Positions 1 to 8,366 of a stretch of 15,098 nucleotides of DNA are shown piece by piece (position 1 is the stretch's first letter; each line of letters opens with the position of its first letter). The DNA lies in contig JAJKFJ010021687.1 of the NCBI GenBank assembly GCA_027382625.1, forward strand, positions 1-15,098, written 5' to 3'. Both the position numbers and the translations under genes were made by a program. The DNA comes from Tetmemena sp. SeJ-2015. Lineage: Eukaryota > Ciliophora > Spirotrichea > Sporadotrichida > Oxytrichidae. The notes beneath the pieces were generated by a model. The model had not been told where the DNA came from and ran no database searches. It saw nothing but the letters and a program-made list of their open reading frames with translations.

Positions 1-183
1 TTAAACTTCCCAAGTCAAAGAATATATCGCGCTAGAGCATCAAAGGTTTGGAGGACTCGCTTGCTGATCAGTCGATTCAATTAGCTATATTATAACTCCA
101 AAGATTCTGGCAACATCTCTCCCCCATAGACACTACACACTCTACAATCGCTTATAATGAGACGAGCTCATTGTGACAGTGGA

Positions 184-654
184 TCAAGCAGCAATAAGTT
201 AATAGGCTAGTAATATTAATGGAAAATATTCAATATGCTCATAAACAAGGCCTTGGCTCTTTGACTTTAAATTTGAATATTCAGGCTTTGACTTATATTT
301 GTATTTTGATTGCCCTCTAAATTAAAAAATATTTACCTTATTAAGTTTTGAGTTAAAAAATACAGATTCAGAAGTTTATTTACTCTAAATTTATTTTGAG
401 AAGCTTAAAATTGAGTTGAAAATATAAAGGAAAGTTAGAGCATATAAGTGAAATAATAATAAGTGATCTAGATATGCGAATTGCTTAGAATTTAACAGAA
501 AATAATCACTAGGCTGAATTAAAATGAGCAAAAAATTAAATAGAATGATAATTATTCTAAAAACATAGATGTATTTGTAAATTTCTTTTTTTCTTAATGA
601 GGAAAAGTTGACCTCTGAGTCGATAAATTGAATATAAATGATGTTTAAATGCAT
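184..654 (-). CDS. Hypothetical ORF, weakly supported
   Basis: With TAA and TAG read as glutamine this frame stays open for 156 codons from an ATG to a TGA. The first half is rich in Ile, Leu, Phe and Tyr and contains one or two stretches that could span a membrane (for example around IIILFNFLLILI). The second half is polar and lysine-rich (SKYKYKSKPEYSNLKSKSQ). I recognise no family. In DNA this AT-rich, with TGA as the only stop, frames of this length arise by chance fairly often, and composition does not differ from the surroundings. It may be an artefact. Confidence 0.18.
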
Positions 655-1443
655 GAATAGAGTATCTATACTTTATACTTTGTCATAATTTAAGTTATAT
701 TAACTAAACTTGCTATAAATGCTCAATCCATGAATGAGCTTGTAGCAATAGATCTGCTTTTAGCACTAAAAATTAGTTTAAAATATTTCTTATTGCCTTT
801 ATATGATTTAAAAACTCTATCTATAAAACTCTCGTCTTAAGTATCAAGCAGAAGGATGACAATTTGAATTTTGTAGTTAGTTTTTTAAGTAAAAAAAAAT
901 TCTAGTGCCTAAGATCTATAAAAATGCAAACTGTAGTATTCGGACATGGGTTTATCTGGATTTCATCCGCATTGAACATGGAGATCTCTTTATTCTAATA
1001 TTTTGAGAAGAAAAAAAACGACAGACAATGTGAGCAGCCTTGAACTGAACTACAGAATAGGGAGAAATAAAAAAGAATCTTCAATTCAGAATTAAGTACT
1101 CATTGATAGTGATAAGAACTAACTATATGACCATGATAAGATTTTTATGATCTTAACTCTTAAATATGGCAATAAAATTTTAGAGAATTAATAAAATAAC
1201 TGAAAATAATTCAATTAAATATAGATATAAATTTCAATTAAAGAATTACAATTTTTAGATTTTTTTATCATATCCAATTAATTGTTAGAATAAATAAAAA
1301 ATGGTCTGTGAAATTCATCAAGATATTTTATCTCTACACCACTCATCTAAAGCAATAACTGCAAAAATTTATACATACAACCAAGAAATAAGACAGTAAA
1401 ATGTTTAAGTATAATTCTCGTTATAAAGCATTCTTATTTTAGT
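655..1443. other. AT-rich stretch without a recognisable gene
   Basis: No convincing coding region is seen on either strand. A 61-codon frame on the plus strand (1301-1486, beginning MVCEIHQDILS) runs into transposon copy A and is probably fortuitous. A/T homopolymers are abundant. The composition fits germline-limited DNA that would be removed during macronuclear development, but nothing here marks an excision boundary. Confidence 0.5.
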
Positions 1444-2036
1444 CGAAGATGAAGGCCATAAGCTTCTAAGCCTGAGTCTTCGCTGATTCCTGCAAGTAAA
1501 GCACTTGTAGTTATATTTACTTTCTACTCGTAAACTTCTATGTTATCGTGCTTCTTGTACCAACTCTTCTTCATGAAGGTGTTGTGTGTGAACACAGCTT
1601 CGTCAGCACATACAAACTTCACGCTATCCCTCTCACACCTGAGCAGTGTAAATATATTTCAGATTATTATAATAAAATGGCTTAGTGAAGTCTATAACGC
1701 GCTTCACTCGATTCACAGTTTTGTACGTTATGCCATTTCAACGATAGATGTTTGCTACAGTCTACGGAGAGATCTTGAGATAAGGAAACTATCTATGGAA
1801 GATCTTCGCGCGCTACTCCAAACTGAAGTGCGCTTAGTGGCGAAGAGTTTGAGGATCAATCAAATAATTGATGTGCACGAAACTTAGAAGTGCGATGAGG
1901 AACAGCTGCAACTCCTAACTTTCTCATCTGCAACTTTCAAATGCGAGAGTATAGTGCGCGCTGGCACTCTCAACATTTTTGCGATGGAGTTGATGTTGAG
2001 AACTGGCTATTACTACTGATAAGGGTGACTATCCAT
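1444..2036 (-). pseudogene. DDE transposase (TBE / Tc1-IS630 type), N-terminal fragment
   Basis: The reading starts at ATG 2036-2034 with MDSHPY followed by four glutamines (CAG TAG TAA TAG), then a helix-turn-helix region (INSIAKMLRVPARTILSHL). After a frameshift the next frame gives LGVAAVPHRTSKF and then, allowing for gaps, AHFSLEQRAKIFHRQFPYLK, typical of the DNA-binding linker of IS630-like transposases. The last readable block is CERDSVKFVCADEAVFTHN, whose CADE aspartate (codon 1602-1604) is the first DDE catalytic residue, followed by WYKKHDNIEVYEQKVNI with TAG as Q. Homology ends just after ISEDSGLEAYG, so the second Asp and the Glu are absent. With at least two frameshifts and the C-terminal half lost, it cannot encode an active enzyme. 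The frames on the plus strand here are shadows. Confidence 0.78.
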
Positions 2037-2182
2037 AGCATAGAGTCAAAATGAAACTGAGATAGGATGGATCATGTAGTCATCTTTGAGTAATTTCGAG
2101 TTTGACTCGCATGATTATAAGTATTAATATAAAGAAATTAATTACACACAGCTTATTTTCACTTTCATAACATTTTATAGTG
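1444..2182 (-). mobile_element. Truncated TBE-like DDE transposon, copy A
   Basis: This block is a close duplicate of 9371-10102. Similarity starts abruptly at CGA(A/G)GATGAAGG (1444 here, 9371 there) and ends at TATAGTG (2182 here, 10102 there). The part up to about 2030 is nearly identical; about 2037-2095 has diverged strongly; the last 85 bp or so are again alike. Only the transposase N-terminal half and the adjoining element end are present. The rest of the transposase and the convergent second gene seen in copy B are missing, so copy A is a 5'-containing fragment. Both copies lie in the same orientation, about 7.9 kb apart. Confidence 0.8.
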
Positions 2183-2495
2183 CTTTATTATGATACTGTA
2201 ATAATTAATCTAATAATGCTCTAATAGCTATTTATTCTTATTCTTATATTTCATCCTAAAAGTTTTTTCTTTGCTCTTTTATCTTTCTGCTTTATAAAAA
2301 GAAACTTAAGTTATTGATATATGATTTATTTCGAAATTTTTCAGAGATATCTTTCTATAATAAATGATATGATTAGACTTTTTTTAAATCTGAAATAAAC
2401 TTTCTTTTATTAAAAAAAATTACCGTCCATTATTTGATCTTAAAATGATTAAAATTATATAATTGTCTGAACGCTAAAGCACCAATTAAACTAAT
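2183..2495. other. AT-rich spacer
   Basis: The spacer between transposon copy A and the next ORF contains T- and A-runs, including a TTTTATTAAAAAAAA stretch near 2405. The downstream frame is open back to an alternative ATG at 2445, so the last 50 bases could belong to the next gene. No other feature is seen. Confidence 0.45.
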
Positions 2496-3116
2496 ATGAG
2501 TACTTACCTTTTGACATCAGCAGTTTATCATATTGACTCATCGCAGACAGCTGTTTGTAAAAAGCACAACTTGAGTTGCATATTTTACTGTGACAAGAAT
2601 TGTGATCCCAATGAAGTATATTACTGCTTGGGCTGCTCTGAAGATGTAGAAAATACAAAACATAACCACATAAATTTTCCAAGAAGCAGTGCTTGCTCAG
2701 GAATACTCTAGAAGTTGCAAAAGTTCAACAACGAATTTGAAAGTCTAGTCAAAACCTAAATTTAATGCGAAAAATTTAAGCCTATAAAAAGATTTAAGGT
2801 TTTTTTTTGCGAAAATGAGTGGTCTTTTGCAGTAGCATATATTATAAGACTTGAGTAAATTGAGTAAATACTACCAGCTTATACTTTGTCAAAGCCCATA
2901 AAATTAAAGATAGTGGCAAAAAGTCATAAATAGAGAGAAATAATTTACTTAAATAACAATAATTCCTCCCTATTTCTGCTATTTATTAAGATTTCTTATT
3001 AGTCTGGGACTTAGTGGATTAGGGGACTACTCTCGCTGGGTTTTGGGTCTCATCATTATGTGTTTACTCTAAAATCAAGTAATTCACATTTCTACACGCA
3101 ATATTACAAAACTTGA
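2496..3116 (+). CDS. B-box-like zinc-binding domain protein (segment)
   Basis: The frame runs from ATG 2496 to TGA 3114-3116 with several in-frame TAA/TAG codons read as Gln. Residues about 20-60 carry a Cys/His pattern: CKKHNLSCIFYCDKNC, then YYCLGCSED and a KHNH pair. This resembles the B-box-type zinc-binding domains common in ciliate proteins, where a C-x2-H ... C-x2-C ... H-x-H arrangement binds zinc and usually precedes a coiled coil. The next residues (ILQKLQKFNNEFESLVKTQ) look helical and could start such a coiled coil. After about residue 95 the sequence becomes featureless, so the true segment may end near 2790 at an intron or IES. An upstream in-frame ATG at 2445 would add 17 residues. 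The partner and biological role are unknown. Confidence 0.5.
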
Positions 3117-3621
3117 AATTCTTTGGAGAGGTTTCAGTCTATTTTACTAAAAATAAATGCAGGAAAATCTCACAACCAAACTCCAAAAAAAAATTTTGAA
3201 AATGATTCTAAATTTTAACCTTAAATTTTAATAAATAACTTAATATATACGTGCAATTAAATTTACAGAGAAGCAATCAAAATTACTTTCTTTTTAAAAA
3301 ATTTCTCTTGGTATAAAGGATAGTTTTCAAATGAATCAAGCATTTTTGACTTGGTTCTTTAAATCAGTTTTATAACTTTTAGTTTTTTTATTAAAAAAAA
3401 CAAGCATATTTTAATAAGTAAAATGAATGTAAAAATATATGCCCATTCATCGCTTATTAATGAAACTTGGATTATGAGATTTTATTCCGTACAGTGATGT
3501 ATGAGTTAAGAGAGTTACTCTACAATGACGATATCTCTGCCTGTCAGTTTTAGGATTTAATACCTGCTACATTATAGAGCTATGATTTGTAGTGAAATCT
3601 AATATTCCTCAAATAACCTAT
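3117..3621. other. AT-rich spacer without gene
   Basis: No coding frame with plausible composition is seen on either strand. A TTTTTTTATTAAAAAAAA stretch near 3386 resembles the inner edge of the small elements described below, but no matching TATAG end lies at the expected distance. I therefore see only AT-rich germline spacer here. Confidence 0.45.
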
Positions 3622-4042
3622 TATAGCTGGAATTTTAATTAAAATCCGTGATTGGCTAAAATAAATAAATGGAGAGAGTTGCAACTTCGTGTCAGTTGAA
3701 ATCATAGATTTACCCCTTGATTTGGAGCTTGTTCGATAGTGAATCAAAACTTAATATGAGTACCTTCTTTAATCATCTTAGTAGCATCTCTCAGCAGCGA
3801 TATATGACACACGCACTCTTCATCATCCTCATAATCATTTTCATATGAATTTGAGTCGCTTTTAACTCTGTACTGAGCGCTCCCACACAAAGTTGCAAGG
3901 ATAAAAAGTTCCTAAAATATAATGCTAAATCGAATGTTGTAATAATTATTAAAATCGGACACACTTCAACTGCCATTTATTTATTCCATTTTATTTTAAT
4001 ATCTAATTTACTTTTCTTTTTTTTATTAAATTCTCAGTTATA
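3622..4042. mobile_element. Small TIR element 1 (TATAG...TTATA)
   Basis: This 421-bp unit is homologous over its full length to 5136-5551. The left end reads TATAGCTGGAATTTTAATT; the right end, read on the minus strand, is TATAACTGAGAATTTAATAA. These are imperfect inverted repeats that begin with TATA, compatible with a TA target duplication. Just inside the left end lies the palindrome ATTTTAATTAAAAT. The ends resemble the TAYAGYNR end consensus known for Paramecium IESs and related Tc1/mariner-derived ciliate elements. The interior carries a 95-codon minus-strand ORF. It is too small to encode its own transposase, so it is MITE- or IES-like. Confidence 0.62.
3692..3976 (-). pseudogene. Element-borne 95-codon acidic ORF, frameshifted copy
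   Basis: The ORF begins at ATG 3976-3974 (MAVEVCPILIII) and ends at the same TGA as its paralogue in element 2. Read against that copy, one base is missing in the CTTTGTG run after NFLSLQL and a compensating change occurs before the FDSLSNK equivalent, so total length is still exactly 285 nt. Between the two indels the paralogous frame gives CGSAQYRVKSDS, an acidic stretch (ENDYEDDEEC) and CHISLLRDATKMIKE. I recognise no known domain. Because the frame is broken in the middle, this copy is probably not functional as it stands. Confidence 0.5.
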
Positions 4043-4112
4043 ATTGTTTTATTGAGACGATTTCAATAGATGAGTTAATAAGAGACTGAACTATAGTTAT
4101 TAAAAAAGACAT

Positions 4113-4697
4113 ATGGTGTGCAATGGTGTTAAATGTAAAAAATGCGTAACTCAACTTTTCCATGAATCTTCACAAAAAATGTTTGCAAACGATCCTTTTC
4201 CCTTGCTAGTCAGGACAGCTACATCTTGGCAAGAGCAAGGAGATAAAGCCCATATACTTAACAAGCCATTATTGGGATTTGCTTCTAGAGACTGCAAATA
4301 ATGGCTTCTCGCTTATGATTCGAAGCTCCTTGTTGCATTAGACAGAGTTCTAGATAATCCAAAAAGAGGATGGCACTTTCTATCCCTTCTATCTTTCTAA
4401 CGTCGCCATGGCCATGTGAAGGATATAGTTATTGATGTGATATTAGCTTTTCATTTTAAAAAGCAGTTGTAAACGCCCTTAATATCATTAATGCCTGACT
4501 TTAATCATCTTTATAGTAATGTATCATTTGGACAGTGCTTTCTCGCTCTTATTTTTATTTTCACACGCTAGTTAAGCCCTCATCGATAATTGAAAAGCAG
4601 CTGTAAGATATCTCGATCTGTCATAAAATATCATCATTTTCTACAGTAGTTGCTTGGTCTTGAATTGACCTCCTTATTCAGAGCGAAAAAAGAATGA
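4113..4697 (+). CDS. Unrecognised ORF with N-terminal Cys cluster
   Basis: This 194-codon frame runs from ATG 4113 to TGA 4695-4697, reading TAA/TAG as Gln. The N-terminus has a compact cysteine group (MVCNGVKCKKCVTQLFHES) that recalls the second half of a RING- or TRAF-type zinc finger, but the rest of such a finger is not visible, so this could be an internal exon. Residues about 30-115 (for example WQEQGDKAHILNKPLLGF and LVALDRVLDNPKRGWHFL) look like genuine protein, with better codon balance than the surroundings. Beyond about residue 120 the composition drifts and may be non-coding read-through. It lies between TIR elements 1 and 2. No function is assigned. Confidence 0.35.
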
Positions 4698-5135
4698 ACA
4701 TAAGATATACTATTCTCCCATATCTGCTTCAACTTCTTCTGCTTTCACAATTAAGGTAATAGAGCAATAAAGCATAACTAAGCTATTCTCAAATCCTAAT
4801 ACTTTAATTTTAGCTTCTCACTCTACTCTATCTTTAATATATAAGTTGTAATCAAAACTTATATCTTTTTAAACAGAATTGGTTTTTAGTAGATAGAGTG
4901 AATGAGGCTTTCATTTAAAATTTAAATATAATAATACATAAATATCGATATCATATATTTATTAGAATCTCTGTCATTTTTTTATAAAAAAATTATTAAA
5001 TTTAGTTCAATTAAAAATCTTCAAACTATTTCTTTTGACCTAAAAAAAATTTAAGAAATTTAGAGAGAATAAAATATTAAGTTTGTTATTTTATAATTTA
5101 AATCATTTTTTATTAGTAATTGTTTTCTAATTCAT
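4698..5135. other. AT-rich spacer
   Basis: Very AT-rich sequence with long A and T runs separates the preceding ORF from TIR element 2. No gene, structural RNA or clear repeat is seen. Confidence 0.5.
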
Positions 5136-5551
5136 TATAGTAAGAATTTTAATTAAAATCGGTGATTGGTTAAAATAATAAATGGAGAGTTGCAACTTCG
5201 TGTCAGTTTAAATCGTAGATTTACTCCCTGATCTGCAGCTTGTTCGATAGAGAATCAAAAAATAATATGGTTTCTTCTTTAATCATCTTCGTAGCACCTC
5301 TCAGCATCGAGATATGATGTGCGCATTCCTCTTCATCGTAATACTCATCTTCATCAAAACTTGTGTCGCTTATAACTCTGTATTGAGCTCTCCCACACAA
5401 AAGTTGCAAGGATAAAAAGTTCTTAGAATTTAATGCTGAATCGAATGGTGTAAATATTATTTAAATTTGGCACACTTCAACTGTCACTGATTTATTCCAT
5501 TTTAATTTAATATCTAATTTAATTCTCTTTTTTATTAAATTCTCAGCTATA
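5136..5551. mobile_element. Small TIR element 2 (TATAG...CTATA)
   Basis: This is the best-preserved member of the family, 416 bp long. The left end is TATAGTAAGAATTTTAATT; the right end read on the minus strand is TATAGCTGAGAATTTAATAA. The two form imperfect inverted repeats of about 20-25 bp, and both match the TAYAGYNR end consensus. It is homologous to 3622-4042 from end to end, and similarity stops at the TATAG/CTATA boundaries, which supports these as the true ends. The palindrome ATTTTAATTAAAAT sits at the inner left edge. It carries an intact 95-codon minus-strand reading frame filling most of the interior. Confidence 0.68.
5203..5487 (-). CDS. Element-borne 95-codon acidic ORF, uninterrupted copy
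   Basis: This frame runs without a TGA from codon 5487-5485, which is GTG where the paralogue has ATG, to TGA 5205-5203: 94 residues plus stop. Features in order: VTVEVCQIQIIFTPFDSALN, NFLSLQLLCGRAQYRVISD, a strongly acidic block (FDEDEYYDEEEC), HHISMLRGATKMIKEE and a C-terminal FDSLSNKLQIREQIYDLN. Two codons (CAA-ATT-TAA and GAG-TAA) use TAA as Gln. The frame is also open upstream through the element end, so an upstream exon is possible. I know no family with this pattern. Equal length and shared stop in both copies suggest the ORF belongs to the element. The lost ATG leaves its start uncertain. Confidence 0.45.
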
Positions 5552-5937
5552 TTTAATTTTGAAGGCTTACAAACCCTTGGCGCAAATAAATCTTTTTGAA
5601 ATTAAAAAATAAAATATATATGCACAAAAACTATCTATATTTATTTAGTTTAACTTTTTAGTAAATAGATTTAAATACCTTAGATTTAATCTCTCCCTTC
5701 AGATAAAGAAAGAATAATTTCTGTTAGACAATGAAAATGATGTCAAATAGTTTTGCTAATATAAATAATCTTTTTGTCGATGCAATTAAGCTAATATGTG
5801 ATTAATCTTAAAGATATATTATTGATTTAACTTCATTTCAAATATAAAAAAATTGTGTTATAGGGCTCAAAATTCACAATCAAGAAGAGAATAATTTTAT
5901 AGATTTTTTTAATATATTATTTTCTCTAAATAAAAAT
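5552..5937. other. AT-rich spacer upstream of the coiled-coil gene
   Basis: The spacer is AT-rich with no separate gene. The frame of the downstream gene is open back to about 5865 and gives plausible residues (KIHNQEENNFIDFFNI), so an upstream coding segment could join here through an intron or IES boundary. I cannot locate such a junction. Confidence 0.4.
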
Positions 5938-6850
5938 ATGATTAAGAGTTTAATTGAATTCTCAGAGAAATAATTCAAGAAACTTGGCTTTGCCAAAGAC
6001 CAGAGATGTCCCAAAAATGACTTTCAAAAGTTAATGCTAAGGTATGATGCTCTCAAGGAGAAGATGGAGCAGGCGGAGGGAGATAGCCTCAGCTATAAAG
6101 TAGTAGAGCTGCTGTAATTACAAAGAACTTTAGCTGAGGACGAGAAATTCATTAAAGAAGTCAGCTACCTCAAAACTATTTCTCTCAGGGAGGTTTACAA
6201 TCATTACAAATAAGTCTACCACCATAAGGATACAGAAATGATCAGCAAAGAAAATAATACTCAAATTCAAGCCCAATTTCAATATGAAGATATCTCATTT
6301 TTAAATTAAAATATTTATAAATAGTTGTTTATAAAATGATTTTTAAATTTGAAAAGGTGCGCAAGTTATCGATCTGAAAGTTGTTATGTTTCTGAAAAAT
6401 TGCTGAATATTAAGTTTATGTGCATTTTTTAAATACAATTTTAGATTTTAATATTTTTAAAACTGATAATGTCTATAGTTGGTGAATATAGCCCTAAAAG
6501 AAGATAATTAAGACTTAAAAGAGGATTTTAAAGGCCTTAATGAGAGCTATAAAAACTTAAATTAGGACAATGAAACTCTAAAAGAGGATATTATCGGCCT
6601 TAAAAACGAAAATGACGCCCTCAAAGATATGCTAAGCAATATTAGCAAAGATTAGCAAGAGATGAAAGAAATTATTGCCACTCTAATGCAAGAACGCCGC
6701 AGCTTTACTATTTATGACTGGTGGATTACATACTCTTATAAACTCTATCCTTCTTCTAGGTTGAGTTCTCTCTTTTCTTAAAAGATTGATCCTTCAGTTT
6801 TAAGTTTACTTATTAGTGATATCTTGATCAATAAAAAGGAAATTAATTGA
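5938..6850 (+). CDS. Coiled-coil protein in two segments split by an IES
   Basis: Segment 1 starts at ATG 5938 (MIKSLIEFSEKQFKKLGF). Segment 2 ends at TGA 6848-6850. Removing one copy of the repeat ATAGTTG plus the sequence between the two copies (154 bp) joins them into one 252-residue frame without frameshifts. Nine in-frame TAA/TAG codons are read as Gln. Residues about 40-80 are charged and helical. Residues about 131-200 form a coiled coil with an internal repeat (LKEDFKGLNE and LKEDIIGLKNE). The C-terminal 50 residues are less polar (FTIYDWWITYSYKLYP, then a Ser/Leu-rich tail) and end INKKEIN. I recognise no named family; a structural or adaptor role would be a guess. TIR elements 2 and 3 flank it, the latter starting 36 bp after the stop. 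This is the only apparently intact multi-segment gene in the window. Confidence 0.72.
6321..6481 (+). other. Internal eliminated sequence with 7-bp pointer ATAGTTG
   Basis: ATAGTTG occurs at 6321-6327 and again at 6475-6481. Deleting 154 bp (one pointer plus insert) joins codon AAA TAG TTG to GTG AAT ATA in frame, removing the in-frame TGA at 6337-6339 and the TGA near 6464. No GT...AG pair at this junction restores the frame: the nearest donor (6327) with acceptors ending at 6478 or 6491 gives the wrong phase. The insert is more AT-rich than the flanking coding sequence. This is the expected structure of a non-scrambled spirotrich IES. Confidence 0.72.
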
Positions 6851-6885
6851 TCAATATACTCTTTTAATTTTATAACAGTTTCTCA

Positions 6886-7187
6886 TATGTTAAAATTTTA
6901 ATGAAATAATGAATTAGGTTAAAATAATAAATAAAGAGTTGAAAATTGTTGGTAGTTAAGTTGCAAGCAGCATAGCTCAATATGGAGAATGCTCGATACA
7001 ATATTGAATTTTATTATGATTTTGGTCTGCTGCCATAAAAATATGAGATGTCTACGAGATATTGATGCTACAAACTCTGAACCAAGAAATTAACCAAGTT
7101 CAAAAACTTCTGCAATAGTCACAAATCTTTTATTGGTTAATTTAAGATTTAAATTTAATTCTTTTTTTCTATTAAATTCTTTGTATA
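6886..7187. mobile_element. Small TIR element 3, degenerate and shortened
   Basis: The left end reads TATGTTAAAATTTTAATGAA followed by a GGTTAAAATAATAAATAAAG stretch shared with elements 1 and 2. The right end CTATTAAATTCTTTGTATA matches their TTATTAAATTCTCAGCTATA end. At 302 bp it is over 100 bp shorter than the others. On the minus strand a VTIAEVFEL-like start corresponds to VTVEVCQI of element 2, but the rest of the ORF has diverged beyond recognition. It begins 36 bp after the stop codon of the coiled-coil gene. Confidence 0.5.
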
Positions 7188-7894
7188 ACGTTTCTTTAAT
7201 TTATTAACGCAAAATAAACTCAAAAATCCATTTCTTAATTTTTAAAGAATATTTTAATATCTTTAATTTTTAATAAAATAATCGAAGTCAATTTAAATAT
7301 AATCTATTATTAAAAGAAATAAATTAAAATTAAATTTCAACTTTTTGGTAATACAAATATAATAGATTTAATGAAAAATTTAATTTTTTTTTACTAAACT
7401 CAAAAATCATAGATAGAAAAAGTTTTATAATTATAGGATGATATTAATTTTATGATTGTGGGCTAATTTTTCTTAAAAATACACTCTGTTTTAGTACTTT
7501 TTCAATCATTTATGTTTTATACAGAAAAATATTTATTAGTTGATCTGGAATTGAAATTTAGAAAATAAAAAATAGCTTAGATTTATATTATCAATACAGT
7601 ATTTGCAGTGTCTTCGCATGGTTCTTGCACTAACTTATGATTTTATGATATCATTTTCTCTCATTTTAAAAAAGTATTATTTTTTGTTCATTAATGACTG
7701 TTTGAATTAGGAAAAGAATTTCCTTTGCTTTCTCATTCTTTTTGAATATCTTAATGCTAGCAGTTGTATTTACGATTTTGTACCATTTTAAATCACCTTT
7801 TGTAAATAATTAAGTTAGTTATCCACATAATGTTGAGCTAAACTTAACCAGCATATTTTTCAATTAAAACATGATAAATTTGCATTGTAGAGAT
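7188..7894. other. AT-rich stretch without gene
   Basis: Long A/T runs and short chance frames only. No TIR end, transposase motif or conserved coding segment is seen on either strand. Confidence 0.5.
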
Positions 7895-8140
7895 ATGCAT
7901 AAATGTTTTATCAAAAGGAAATTATAGTTAAGTTTAGAGTTTTAAGAAAAAGAAAAATTTTACCTCCTCTTGAGAGGATGCAAGCGCTAACATATCGATG
8001 AAGATGAGGATGACAAGAAAATGAGTGAGCACTTTAAGTGTGTTTGCTTTGAAACACGTGGAGATGGCAAAAATATCGACATTAAAAAATTAATAAAGTT
8101 CAAATATATAGGTCATTTTAATTTATAACTCTAAGTCTGA
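7895..8140 (+). CDS. Short hypothetical ORF
   Basis: This 81-codon frame runs from ATG 7895 to TGA 8138-8140 with TAA/TAG as Gln. The middle is distinctive: a basic GCKRQHIDEDEDDKKM stretch moving into SEHFKCVCFETRGDGKNIDI and a lysine-rich end. The GC content rises here relative to the flanks, as expected for coding DNA. I recognise no domain. It could be a short exon or a macronucleus-destined segment whose partners lie elsewhere, or part of the left arm of transposon copy B, which begins downstream. Confidence 0.3.
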
Positions 8141-8366
8141 CCTCTCCAAGTTCGATCTTGTACTCGCTTTCTGCTGATAAAGTAGGATAGTGTATTTCTT
8201 GAAGAATATTGGATTTTACACTAATTTCTTTGGTATAATAATATAATCTAGTAATTTATTTTGTTTAAATACGCTGAGGTAGATTTAAGTTAAAATGATA
8301 AAATTGATTATAATATTTACTTCTAATTGATAAAATTTAATCTTAGTTGATTTTTTCCTTCCAACA

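Noticed and set aside
1540..1887. Plus-strand ORFs at 1540-1887, 9462-9668 and 9470-9838 that look alike
   Set aside because: They are antisense shadows of the minus-strand transposase; the minus frames contain the DDE and helix-turn-helix motifs.
2491..2682. Minus-strand ORF opposite the B-box-like region
   Set aside because: The plus strand has the ordered Cys/His motif; the minus frame has no recognisable pattern.
6327..6491. GT-AG intron in the coiled-coil gene
   Set aside because: Donor 6327 with acceptors ending at 6478 or 6491 gives the wrong phase; the ATAGTTG pointer deletion gives the right one.
2496..6850. The B-box segment, the 4113 ORF and the coiled-coil gene as one scrambled gene
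   Set aside because: I could not find matching pointer repeats linking their ends, so the idea has no sequence support.
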